A stretch of DNA of 64,000 nucleotides, from contig JAILWY010000006.1 of assembly GCA_022113835.1 (NCBI GenBank), positions 8,060,001 to 8,124,000 on the forward strand, written 5' to 3'. Positions 48,056 to 61,107 of this stretch are shown here, in pieces (position 1 is the stretch's first letter; each line of letters opens with the position of its first letter). Position numbers and translations under genes: made by a program. Under the pieces are notes generated by a model that was not told where the DNA came from, ran no database searches, and saw only the letters and a program-made list of their open reading frames with translations. The DNA is from Atopsyche davidsoni (lineage: Eukaryota; Arthropoda; Insecta; Trichoptera; Hydrobiosidae).

Positions 48056-49160
48056 TCAATCATTCGTCATGAACAGGTTGGGCGAACAAAATTCGCAAAA
48101 CAAAGTCGCAAGTGCGTTCGCGCTCCGTATGCAAATCAATGGTGAGGAAAAGTGACCGAAATCCAGTGTTCTCCGTTGAATGTGTAAAAAGCTCTCCGGG
48201 TGCGCCCCCAACAAAGTGACAAAATGACTATAAATTACCCGTAATGGAGTGCTGAGGTGATTCCCGAAGCAATGATGTGACGGCCGCTTTACGAGCGCTA
48301 CTGCGCCGGCCCCGCCAGCCTTGCCCGGCCGTCACTCCCGCCGTGACGCCGCTTTATATTTATTTTAATAAAAAAATAATAATAATTAAACAAAAAATAT
48401 ATATACATTTTTCATCTAGTTACTTTTGGACATGTTACTATACCTAAGCTGTGTTTATCCCCCGCTTCTGCGCGCAGGTTACAAAATGTTAGCACGCATG
48501 GTTTGCAAGTAAATTTGTTGCTTTGTCACGAGTTAAATTCAGTTTTGATTTTGAGTTTAAACACAGCAGTAATATAAATGACCGGTTTCGCAAACCTTTC
48601 GCGCCAGCATTACCAAACTGACTCAGTTTGATAAATACGTATATTATTCGAATGTGATATTGAGTCGGTTTTCATGTGTGCATCGTATGTGACAAGTGAA
48701 TTTTTTCATATATATTTTTTTTATACAAAAATATTATTATTGATACAAATATACGTTAATTGTGTATTTATAATTAGAAATCGGTTTTTTTATGCATTCG
48801 TGCGTGTCGTGTGTGTATTGTGACTCGGTGGGAGTATCGGCGAGTGATGGGACGTGAGCGTGCGCTCGGCGGCGATGACGCGCGTGCAAGGCCACCGCCG
48901 GACGCCGCAAGGGGTAGGGAAGGCAACAACTCATAAAATTAAGCGATTTGGATGTGAGTTTAGTCCGACTGCGAGTAGCGCCGCGCCAGCACCGTGCCGA
49001 GCCGGGCCTGGCCAGCGCCGCGAGTGAGTGCGAGCCAGTGTGAGTGGCCCTTTGTTGTTTTCAGGCGCTGTCACAGTTTCAGGCCCCCGAGTGACTGTTT
49101 CAGCCCCCGAGTGACTGTTTCACAAGTACCTCAGAACTTCGTGACGTTTCAGTCTCCCGT
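48056..49160 (+). promoter_or_regulatory. GC-rich, CpG-rich promoter-like region
   Basis: It is much richer in GC and CpG than everything around it, with peaks at 48277-48360, 48840-48910 and 48965-49130. It contains a POU octamer ATGCAAAT (48129-48136) and a 10-bp inverted repeat GTGACGGCCG (48277-48286 with 48326-48335). It lies 10-11 kb upstream of the large exon at 59621, whose 5' part looks untranslated. I infer a promoter and first non-coding exon here, with possible donors near 49040 (GTGAGT) and 49355 (GTACGA). No transcript supports this. Confidence 0.45.
49077..49122. repeat. Tandem 20-21-bp duplication in the GC-rich region
   Basis: Two copies of GTTTCAG(G)CCCCCGAGTGACT stand side by side, followed by a partial third GTTTCA. 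Confidence 0.75.
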
Positions 49161-52100
49161 GTAAACATAACAACTTGTCAAGATGCGTGTGTATATTGAC
49201 GATATTGACGACTAATATGAATGTGTTTTTCTTTGTTGTTGTTGTTGTTTAAAAAGTTAAGCAAACGATTCACGCTAATTGAGTTTTGCTTGTGGATTAT
49301 CTTTGAACTGATGTTTTGTGAAAAAAGTTAGCTTCCGACGGGAACGATCCGAAAGGTACGAGGATGCTTTCAATTTATTATTCTTACCGAGTATCACGTC
49401 ATATCATATTATAATTAAACTTTCAATGAGATCAAAAGTGCCTACTACATCGTTTATTTATTTAAACACAGTTTTAGAAATAGATAAGGAGTTAGTTTGC
49501 TCGCTATTGTGTCGTGTTGTTTTAAAAAATGGTAGGTAGGTATATTTTAACTTGGCCTGACAGAAGTTGACCTGAAACTAATTGGTATGTCAGAATATAC
49601 ACGATGTTTTGTCATCTTACAAAAAATAAACTTTGATGCGTAAAAAAAATTAGATAGGCATTTCTCAAACACGAGTCCCCGATTGCTATTAGATTAGCAG
49701 ATAAAGAGAAGTCTAGAAGTATAATAAATCATTCCCAGTAACTTAAGAACGGAATGTTTAATTAACCTGAAATGTTGATATTTCTTTTTACTTCGTCTTG
49801 GCTAAAATTTCTGAAAGTTTAATAAAATTTGTCAGCCGTTTTTATATTCTGCTTCACATTGAATCAGTGTTGGGTGTGTTTTTATTTTGTGTATTTTCGG
49901 TCTTGTTTATGTTTGGGGCATGTTAGGTTTTTTTTGCAATATGCTAATAAAGGGCGTAATTTTGCAATGTGTACCTTTTTCGTGTTTCAGAGTGTGGTTT
50001 CAGTGACTTGTTTTTATCTACTGTAACTAAAAGAGACATTAACCATTGTTAAAGATCAAATGATAGGCTACGAGTGTATAGTGTCATGGAGATGACAATA
50101 GATCTGCACATCTCGTGCTTATGAACATTGATAATCTATTAATCACTCTCGTAAATTGTACAACTTATGATGTAACCTCTGAGATGTTATTGTTTTAATA
50201 AAATTTTAAATTGAGCGTTGAATTTATAATTGAATAACTACGGAAATCGTATTGAAATAAATTATAATATTCGAACCATTTTTTTGTATTTATCAGTGAT
50301 GGATATTCAGATATTAAACTGTTTTGATTACTTAACGATTAATCAAATAATGAGTAAATAAAAAAATGAAATGATAGGTTTGATGATAAGTTTCTCAAAA
50401 ACCTTTATTACGATCAACAATAAGTCAAAAAAGTGAGATTTGTGATTTTTACAATCACTCCTCGAGTGAATGCAAAAAATGTGCTGTTATGCATATTTTA
50501 GAGATAAAAAAGCGAGGAAAAATAAAGAACTGCAAGCTAAGAAGAAAATATAAAAACATGAAACATGTCAGTATCATGAATTGCTGTGTTAATATCAACG
50601 TCATACTTAATCAGGCGATTGTATATATTTTTGAAAAGCAATGTGCCCACCATTTCTCGTTTCGGGCAAAACACAACTTTACTATTAACTACCACATAAA
50701 AACTACACTTTTAAACTCCCTTGGATCAGAATGTTAATTGAAATGAATTAACAGCTTTATTTCAAATGTCCGGTACAGATTGTCACGCGTGTTTTCGGCC
50801 AATAAGCTGCTTTTGATGTGAGAATGCGCGAGCGGTCGACTCACATAAAGCGGGACCACTCGCATAGGCGACTCCATTAAACGTTGGCATTAATATAATT
50901 CAGATTTATCGGAGCTCTTAAGAAATGCTTTAGCCAATTTTCAAAGAGGATGTCGCTTGCTGTTTTTTTTCGGTTGTAATTAAATTATTCATACAACTGT
51001 TTCGCATTCCTGGCAGAGATAGAAGACTATGAATAATGCTTGAAAAGTTACCTACAGTAACTTTTTTTTATTATTTACATATTATATTTGACCGATTGAA
51101 AGCATTCTGAAGACCTTTTGTAATTTTATAAAAAAAATCATAGTACGAAGCAATGAATTTTTGAAGCAAGTTATTCTATACACTTAAAATATTTTTGATG
51201 TATAAAAATTTGTAGTTTTTTTTTTAAACAAATTGTGTAGTATATATAGGCGCACAAACAATTTTCAGTCATTTCATAGATCACATATTAAATTTATTGA
51301 CACCGTGGAGCTGTGGATAAAAATCGAGAGTATGCCAGTTTGATCTGGTTTTGGACAGGCGAATTTTAAAGTGATGTAATTGGGCTAACGTCTTTATTAA
51401 AAACTTCTTAGTATTTTTAGTTATTACAGTAAGTTTTTTCAAACATTATTGTGTTATTTGATACCATTATTCTGTTTTAGTGCATATTTTTTCATACTTG
51501 CCCAAAATCTACAATTCCCCGCTGTGTCGTCTGTTCTTGGGAAAAAACATTTATTTCAGAGTTAAATAAATAACCATTATGTAATTGTACTTTAATAAGT
51601 GTTAAATCAACTCAATTATTGCAAAAAATCATGTGTTAATATTTATCAGGAAGGCGTGACAATAATTTATTCATATGCGTCGCATAATATGCCTTGTCAT
51701 TTAAAAACATCTCATGAGCTTATGAATCATGCACTCAGATGCAAGTTTTCTGTGGCAAAGTAAATGCCGGAGACGGAGCAAGTCGAATGCTTCTTACTGT
51801 TTGCTTCGTGCTTCTTTATTTGCGGTTTTCTACTATTTCTCACAATACCAGGGCTTAGGTGCGATTACTAGTAATACAAATGTCAATTTCGTATTTTCTA
51901 ACGATAGTAGATCTAAGTTGCATTGTAGTTTTAGTTTATATAATATAAATTTGTTATTTAAGGCTTACAATTCAATTGAAAATGCAGTTTTTGATTACGA
52001 TCATAAATAAGTCCGAAGGTATGTGTTTCATTTCGGAGCACTTAATAAACTTGGCTGCTGACTTCTGAAAGTTAAATTTGTTTTATTATCTGAAAACGAT

Positions 52101-55100
52101 TTAACCTTGTTGCTGGCTGATTAAATCTATAAAGATAGTATTAATTAGTAAATATTTAACAAATTGTATATTCGCACCTAATGTAACTTTAACGACGAAC
52201 CGCCAAAAGACGTATTCATCGGAGTAATTTTCTTGGAATGCGACAAATTTGTAATAAAAATAGATTACTTTTAAAGATTGCGCTCTGTGAGGCATTATAA
52301 AGCTATCTGGAGTGACACATACTTGTAAATAAAGCTTTTTAAAACGATTTCCGTTTATCATTTTATCAACGTATGTAAAATCGTGTATTCGAAAAATACG
52401 TGTAATTTTTTAAATTAATATGTGTAATAGTTTCATAGTAAAAATGTGATTTAGCTTAATTTGAGCGCGGTAGGAAATTTTGTGCACGGTTTAATTATTT
52501 TTAGCAAAATGATTATTAAACATTTTGAAACATGGTCCGTTGGTTGCAAAGAGACCACCATTAATTATCACGCCGTGTTTGATTTGTTATTAATGAAATA
52601 TAAAAAGCCTCCCTCGGCCAAGCCTCCCCCTCGGTAGCTCCCCTTTATCGCATCAATTAATATTTTCAGTTTTACATTGAAAATGCGTCGACCAGCGAAA
52701 AACGGCAAATTCGTGAAAATAATTAAGCAACATATGGAATTGGGTTTTCGCTTTGTGCAACTGTGTTGACATCGTAAATAATTATCCCCGTTATCTGAAT
52801 GCATTATTAAAAATTACGCTAATTAGGCTTTTATGAATTTTGCCGTTTTTAAAATCAAATTTCAACGCGTTTTTGTTTTTATGTTTCCATTATAATATCA
52901 CATATGGAAAATCAAAAATGTCTTATAAATACTCGGACTGTGTAAAAGTCAGGTGGATAATAGTCATGTTGTATAAACAAGCCAACATTTAAAAATACCC
53001 GTGGTTTTTAAGGTCGTCGACTCATCTTATATATTTCGGAGAAAATATACCTTTGAATACAATGCAAACAAAGAAAACATTTAAAATAAAACTTTTTATA
53101 AATTTATATGATATATCTCATTTTATTATTAAAAAAATATTAATTATTAAGCAGGTGTAAATGTTTTTGAAACAGGTTTCAAAAATTGTGGATACCTATT
53201 TGTAACTTTGTAATTAAGTAAATATAGATTTGTAGAATATGGGTACGCTGAAAGTTCAAAAACAATTTAATTTAATTTTTATTGCACAAATGGTATATTT
53301 TATTGGTCATTCTGCCATCAGTGTATAAGAATTAATCATTTAATTTTTGGTATTTAGTGGGAAGTTATCGTTAGTATAACTTTGCTTCGTCGAAGTAGTT
53401 AATTATATCTACAACCTTTATAATTTACATTAAAGGAAACAATAATTCTCTGATTTGATAAGTCGGGCTTACCTGGTACCTGTAAAATAAAATCTCACTT
53501 CATGCAAAGTATTAACACCATTTCTGATAATCTTATTAAAACTAAGCAGGTAGATTGGCTATTCTCATAAATTACCTATTTACAGGTAATTTAATAGGTG
53601 TAGAGTAATAAGGTTAATAACGCGTTAATTGTGTTTAAGAATTTTTAATTTGATTTGACTTTACATTAATTAAAGTGGATATTATACGTTAATCCGTGCA
53701 AACGATCTGATTTTTTTATTAAAATATCGAATGGTGATTTTTATATATTTTTCAAGCAGTTACGTGCGGCCTATGTAACCAGAAAAGCATTCTTTAAAAT
53801 AAATATATAAAATATTTTTTTGCATGTGTAGAATTTATAATATTTTGGGATCGTGAATTTTAATATTTTTAATAAACATTCGTTTATTACATTCAATTCT
53901 TATAAATAAATAAATGATTTTTTAAATTAATTTACGGTGGTGTAATATAGCTTGGCTTTTAAGATTAAAGAAAACTTGCATTCCAAGAGACTTGTTGACT
54001 GTGTTTTTCATAAAATCTATGTCGGAAATGGTTTTCTGATTACATTCGCTGCTCTAATACTTAGCAGGTTCTATTGTTAATCATAGTGAATCGATAAGCT
54101 AAGCTTTGTTGGATAAAGACGGGGACATTTCGCTTATAGTTAAAGTTAATTTGCAGTAATTTTCATTAAAAATGTTTTTAATCTCAAATCGCCTTTTTTA
54201 AAAATTGATTTATATTATATGTATATGTAGTAATAATCATAATATTTTTTTATATAAAAATACATATTTTTTTCTTCCTTCCTTATATTCTGTTACTCAT
54301 CAAAATAAGTGTTCGTATAATTTTATAAATATTTCAACAGAGCATTATTATAATTTTTACGTATTTGTACAAATACACTTAACAATTATGAATTCATACG
54401 ACTTGTTTTGAGAATTGAATTAATTCATTTTGAATTAATATGCTTAACAGGCGCGGATACTAAATAAAGTGCAATCTCATTAGATCGCTGACATCCAAAC
54501 TTACCGTGTGCTAATGGCTGAAGATCCACAAACACCCTCACAAGTGAGTATACGACCTCACTGCCTGTTGTTTACTAGCACAATTAAAACTACCCAAAAC
54601 CAGTGCTTCCCAAATGCGATCAATACGTAAAAACATACTATGTTGTCACGGAAAAATTGGATTTCTTAAAATTATTTTATCAATAAAATTTTTATGCAAA
54701 GCAGAATTATAGATAGTTGCTATCCCGAGAGCTTCGGGGGAGGGAGGTATATATTATTTTTTTTTATAAATATTTTTACTTTGGCGCTCTGAATAGTGAA
54801 AAAGCAGCCTTCAGTATTGAACCTATTCCGAATGTCGCATTATGTAATTTAGATATATTAGATATAAATGTATTCGCAATAATGTACCCTGTACTCAAAA
54901 AATTATATAATATTAGCTATATAGGGCCTTTGCAAGCAAAAAAAAGTCACGTATTGCCTAAGGAGATTCGAGTTCTGACGTCATCTTGCATTTCGACAAT
55001 TTGCACTGACCTGCGGATCCCACGCCAGTTTTTCACTTCTGTTTAATATATTCCAGAGACGAGACTGTAAAATTTGTATAGCAAATGTCTCACTCAACAA

Positions 55101-58100
55101 TTCGACGAAGAGTTACGTATTTAGCGTCCTCGTGTAGCAGCCGAGCCAATGGCTTGAAATTGATTAATTTTAATCGTTTTAATCCGGTTTTTTACGGGGC
55201 AGGAGTGGCCTATCGGTACTATGAGCTGTTAGAGTAGATAAGGTATATAATGCTTCTGCTATATTTGCAGGTTTTGGCGTGTTACGGAAATTGCTTTCTT
55301 TGATGCTGAGTCGTGTCGTGCTATTATTTGTCTACAGTGCTGGAGTCGAGCCAGAGGGCTCGCGTACCTGCGTTTGAGGGCCATTAGCTCATTGCACTAA
55401 TGCGCTATGCAAACCGGTCATATTACTTCCGCATTACCTGTAATTGAAACGAAACGTCTCAGGGCCTCGAGCAATCTATTGAAACACCTGTTTGTGCAGC
55501 TATAGTCTCCCATTAACTTTTTGAATCGTACAACCTTACATTGTGTGCAGTGCAGAGGGCGCGATAAAATTTTAATTTACGCTACATAAGATATAGACAA
55601 TAAACTAAATAATAAATATTTTTAATAATACGTATTTATTTATCATTTATTATTTAAGTGGAAGACATGTAAGCTTAAACAATCTGAATAAGACAATGAA
55701 GCCGCAAGGTAAGAGGCGGGTATGTAAACAGCAGGAAGTATTCTGTGACAAGTATTCATAGAAACAAGGATCAGGTATTTTAAAAGAATTGCATTATTAA
55801 TGTACGCATCCACCTTTTCTCCCCAAAAAAACTAATGTAAATATATTTCTGTATTATAAAAAGATATAAAATCTTATTTAAACATCCTTTGTTTTATTCC
55901 TAATAGTTGATACATGTTTCAATTTTTCACGTGCAACGTATTTGACAGCTTGTTAAGTTTTATTTTCATTGATCAGCCTTTTGGAAATTCACCGTAATTC
56001 GCGCTTATTACTGAAAAAAATACCATATATTTATTTACTAAGCAGGCTCTATGTAATCCGTGGTTTATTGACGTTATACTGTCCATTTTATTTTGAGTGC
56101 TAGTTTTATAGGGGCTCAGGTGTAAATGCTTAAAGCTTAGTTTATGTTGACCTGGTGTATAGCTGCTTCACATAATATTACTAAATTGTCTGCTTAAATA
56201 TCTATGCTAAAATAAGCCATAGCGTTTGGCCGCCAGTCGGCAACAAAGAGGCGACTATGGAACACGTGTTTGAGTAATTTATCCTAACCTTTGTATCTAG
56301 AATTCAGGAATAAGACAACCCTTTATACAGACTTGAAAGAACCACATAGTATTGTACATTTTTTTAAAAACTTAATGTAAGGAATTCGGAGTCTATCCAT
56401 GTGTTTTGGCTGTACAAAGGTTTGCGACTACCCTCCCTTTCCGAGTTCTCTTCCCCCCGTCTGTAGAAATTAGATAATGACTCTGTAAAGAAAGAGGGAG
56501 AGCTACTCCCTCACTTTGTGCATTTTATTTCTCTGTCGAACATTCTGTTCAAGAGCCGTCCAAACGCCAAATTTTCTTTCACCCCACCGGCATTAAAACT
56601 TTTTTATTTCCGTGATTTTGTCACGTTCCCAGAGCGGATGCTGTTGACAGTACTATTTAAGGGGCAAGACCTGTTAATGATATTGGTCATTAAGTCTAAC
56701 GTCAATAACTTCTATGCGACTACTATGATTCAGTCACAGAGTAGAGGCAAATATAATATTTATGAAAACACCTGTTAAAATATGCTTTATGTGTCAAAAT
56801 TCATTCGACACTAGCAAATAAAAGACTTTGTGTATCTATTTATGTCCTAAAGAAAAAAATCTGTTTTAAGATATTTCTTTGAGAGTATAATATTTTTAAA
56901 TTATTAAACATGATTCCAAGAGTAACTTTATGTATTTTTAAACACTTTGTATCTGATGCTATGAGATAAAATGTCTTCATTTATAATCTTGTAATTTAAT
57001 AAGGTGTGAATTTGAAACAATATGAATATACTTTGCTAATTGTGCGAGTATATAAAATGTTTACAAAGTGTCGAGCGCACTTCTCCGAACTCGCGTCATT
57101 GTTGTTGTATATCGATAGGACGTTTGAAAATAAATCCTGCATTCAAATCAGTTCAACGTGAGTTATTATTATTTAAATAATATTTTGTTCATATCTAAAT
57201 ATAAATATATATTAAAAACTAGACGCAGTAATTTTTTTCATTTACCAACAAATCTATTAAAGCTCCCTCAGATTATTTATTATTTTATCGTTATTCGAGT
57301 TTCATTGCCACAGTAAATTGTATTCAGGTGACTTGTTATCGATTTCGTATCGCCCCGTTTTATCGTCTCCCTAAGAGATCGATTATGATAATTACTCCGT
57401 AATAACGGAGGCCGTAAAACAGACAATCAAATTACAAACGCTGTCGAGGTAATAAACATCAAATTCAAGTCACCTTATAATGCCGGAGACTCAGCCTCTA
57501 CAAGCTACCATACCCTGTCTAATTAAGCCACTACCTCCGGTATCCTTATATCGATTTTTTAGAGATAAGAAGGCATCACACTTGAGGTTGGCGCTTAGAA
57601 AAGTATATAAGGCTAAGTAGCAGACTAGCGACCTTATTCCTTGAAGGGTTAAAAAAATTATATCTGCCACCTTCTTATAAACCTAGTTGCGTACAGCAGA
57701 TAAGAAGAGGTTGTGTGAGCATTACAATTGTGTAAAATAAACCTTCAAACTCACTCTTGATTCAGCTTGCGGTGTTGTGGTAACTCTGCTAACTTTGCGC
57801 AATTCAATTGGCCGATTGCAAATCGTAAAAAAAAACCATTCGAAATAAAAGGACGCATAAGTTAAGGGTTGTAAGGATTGTAAATAACCCTTTGCACTCG
57901 AGGCCTTTATCGTGCGGAATCCGACCTTTAAATCGTACGGTGAGCGAGAGTCACCTGCAAAGTGCAAAGGGTTAATATGTCGCATAATCAAGTCATAAGG
58001 CATTCGTGCGTTTGAGGTTGCACACTGATTTGGCAGGGTACTGTAGCACGACGAAAACCCGCATATGCCCTGAATCCGCTAAACGGGCTAAACGACGGCG

Positions 58101-59620
58101 TTAGGCTCATAACGGCCCGTTCTAGGCCGTAACTCTGTCGTTCAGCAACGAATTGTTTAATTTCCGAGTCGTTGGCTTGCACTCGCTCCCCGGCTGCAGC
58201 CCATTCGAGATTCGTTTGTGATTTCTGATTGAGATACGCCTGTGATCAAGTTAGTGATAAATAAATTACGTGAGTAGGTTCTGTTTTTATTGATTCTTGT
58301 AGCTGCTTGTTGGCAATTAGAAGGGTGAACGATTGAGGAAAATCTAATAAACTTGCTACACGCAATTAAGTTATGAATAAATCATATGAAAACATCAAAT
58401 TTTTCATCTAACGTCTTCAAGCTGAATGATTGATACATGTTTTTTTAACAATTACGACAATCATTTTTAAATTGTAATTAATCACTCTTATTAAATCAAC
58501 TGGTTTCATTCATATTTTAATAATGAAGTACTATACCGAAAAAATGCCACTATCTTTAAACGCACTAGACCAGCTTCTAACTCAAGATGCATGCTACTAA
58601 TCTTATTGTTTAAATGGTTAGTTTTAGTCAATAATATGAAGAGAAAAAGATTTTAAATGTTTTTAATCATTTATCATGATTTCATTGCTGAAGATAAGAA
58701 TCCTTTCATGTTTTTTTTTTTTATTTTTTGACATTATTCCAATATACATAATATATATTTATTAACATTTTTAGTCCAATATCTATCCCACATAAGAAAG
58801 TTTAACTATTAGATGTAGTAATTTTTTGAGTAAAAGTATTACATTTAATTAGTACTATGATCCATGGTACGTATAAATGACGATAGACTTTTGGGTAAAT
58901 ATTAGAAATAAACGAATGAATCATGATTTTCTTATTAAAATTTAAACGTTTAAATATACATATATCTGGAAAATTTGCGGTTGTGGATTTATTCTGCAAT
59001 TATTTCTACGTATTCTAAGTAAGCAAAAAAACAAACGAGTTTTTTTTAACACAAGTTCTTAAATGGTATCTGGGTCCATTGTGTTGAATTCATTTTTAAG
59101 TGGCTCATATCTTGTGTTGTGCCGTCGGTGAGTTATCTCATTAGGCGATAAGTCATATGTCCACGGCGTGGTGCTCGCATTATACAATTATCATTCAGAA
59201 GTCATTAGGAGCCACCAGATGCTTGTCCGAGTCTTTAATGAACTGCTCGGCAGTGAATGAGTCGAGTTAAACACTGGCCAATTACCGACGTAACAATAAA
59301 CAACTTATTAATACCAGCGCACAGTGGGTTTACGATTGTGCGACCATTCGGCACCGGGTGACTGTAAACGCTAAATTTCATAAGTATTTAGTTATAACGA
59401 AATTTTTATACAATTATGATTTTTGTATTACACTTTTCAAACTATTTTAATTTTCACAAAAATGAAAATATGCCGCCTCTTTTGACGGGCTGCAAATTTT
59501 AGACGTGACACACATATATGTATACATACATATTTTTTTTGTTGAAGGATGTCTTTTTGTTATATGATGTTATTCGGATTGTTGCTTTGTAACTAATCAG
59601 TTCCTACTTGTTTATTCCAG
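49161..59620. other. Long AT-rich non-coding stretch, probably an intron of the gene at 59621
   Basis: No recognisable coding sequence. GC-richer blocks at 50760-50890, 54480-54560, 55180-55570 and 57700-58240 may be enhancers. A tiny piggyBac-like element lies at 57888-57971. If the promoter assignment is right this is the first intron of the + gene. Confidence 0.45.
57888..57971. mobile_element. 84-bp piggyBac-like miniature element
   Basis: Ends are CCCTTTGCACT and its perfect complement AGTGCAAAGGG. TTAA follows the right end (57972-57975); the left flank is ATAA, one base off TTAA. CCCTTTG ends with a TTAA target are typical of piggyBac elements. There is no coding capacity. Confidence 0.6.
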
Positions 59621-61107
59621 GCGTGGTCACATCGGGATAGTGTTCAGTCATGACGCCCCGGCGACGCGCGGCGCCCACCAGGGAGTGAGTCACGCGCGAT
59701 GCTGCTGGAGCACTAGGCTTGAGCTGGACGTCCTCCCGAGCCGGACAGATGGCATAGAACACAAGTCATGCGCCAAGATGCACCAGGCGGACTCCGCAGA
59801 GACAAGCGAACCGGCCCACGACATGCCCACCGCGGTCGGGAAGATAAGCGCCTCGGAGAATAACAACACCGTCCACGCGTCGGCCTTCCTCAGGCCGGGG
59901 GACATCGGCAAGAACCTGGGGAGCTTATCGCTGGAGTTCACCGAATCCGATCACAACATGAAGGATAACTTTATATCCCCCGAGTTTACGCACTCGTTTG
60001 TCGGGGACCTATCGAACGAGTCGAAGAGCGCCTTTCACGTGTCGCAGGTTCACAAAGTCAAAGGGATGGTGACCGTGGAAGAAGGCGTGCTGGATCGATA
60101 TGAAATATCCATCCCCGAGCAGAATTACGGTTGCTCTTCTCCTTCGTGTAAAACTGTCGAGCACGGCGACCCCGTTTATCAGTTCAAAGCTTCCCCGTTC
60201 AGCAACGAGAGCGACGGCGAAAGCAGACTGAAGATTGACCTGTCCGACGTCGATATCGACTCCGACAGCAACGCCGGGAAGCACAAGAGGCGGAATAGCG
60301 AGCTAGACGAGTACCCTTACGGATCAAAAAGCACCAAGAAGGATTCACCAGAAGACTGCAAAATTAGATCACCAACTTTTCAAGATAATTTCATTAATTC
60401 CATGAGAATCAGTAACTCGCAAACGGACGATATGACGAGAAACATTGAAGTATCGATTTCTCCCTCGGCTAATACTCAAATGCTGTACATCGATCGCGAT
60501 AAAGGCGACGATAGAATCGATTCAACCATGCAGCATAATGGAGACGATAAGTATGAATTTTCTTGGCATCCTCATGTATACGGGAGACCTCCAAAAATGC
60601 CAACTTCTCACTCCATAGTAGATATACTGGGATGGGGGATCGAACAGACAAAGTTGCACGTGCCTTCTCCCGTGCGAGCGGTCAGCACTCCTAGTCCGGT
60701 ATACTCCCCGCGGGTCGTCTCTCCTCAAATCGTAAAAACCAAAGTCAGCGCCGAGTCGCAGACCTCAAAAGCCCACATCCTGAGCCAGCTGATGAACGTG
60801 CGCCGGAAGGACATCGGCAAAGTGAAGACTGACGGTGATGTTCAGGTGAAGAAAAGTGCGATGGACGGTTCGGTGCTGATGCAGCGCTTGGAGGCTTCGA
60901 AGGAGTCGCTGGTGGGGCCGGGGCTGCGGTGCTCCCCGCTGGGGGCGGTGATGAACTTTGTGACCTGTAGTCCTGTCGGGGGCATGCACGGTGGCGGGAT
61001 TGTGGCCAGGGGGCCGGAGAGAGACCAGCCGCTTGACCTGTGCGTGGCGAGGGGAAGAGTTCCGCCAGCTGGCATCCCACAGGATCTTACCAAGCCGGTT
61101 AAGAAAG
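59621..61107 (+). CDS. Large N-terminal exon of an eh1/CtBP-motif transcriptional regulator (partial gene)
   Basis: Acceptor TTGTTTATTCCAG precedes 59621 and donor GTAAGT follows 61107. The best start is ATG 59778 (context GCCAAGATG), giving 443 codons plus one base in this exon. The frame is also open upstream to the acceptor, but that part looks untranslated and has short upstream ATG frames. The protein is hydrophilic and largely disordered. Visible motifs, counted from that Met: KHKRR at 168-172 (nuclear-signal-like), HSIVDILG at 278-285 (eh1-like, as in Groucho-binding factors), repeated SP/TP sites at about 296-317, and PLDLCV at 418-423 (CtBP-binding-like) followed by QDLTKP. No zinc finger, homeodomain or psq helix is present; they would lie right of the window. 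Candidates are E93/Eip93F (LCoR/Mblk-1 type) or an NK-like homeobox protein; I cannot decide. Confidence 0.75.

Noticed and set aside
59601..59620. Acceptor at 59600 that would join exon 46874-47005 in phase
   Set aside because: The sequence before it is a poor pyrimidine tract and looks like the branch-point zone of the stronger acceptor at 59620.
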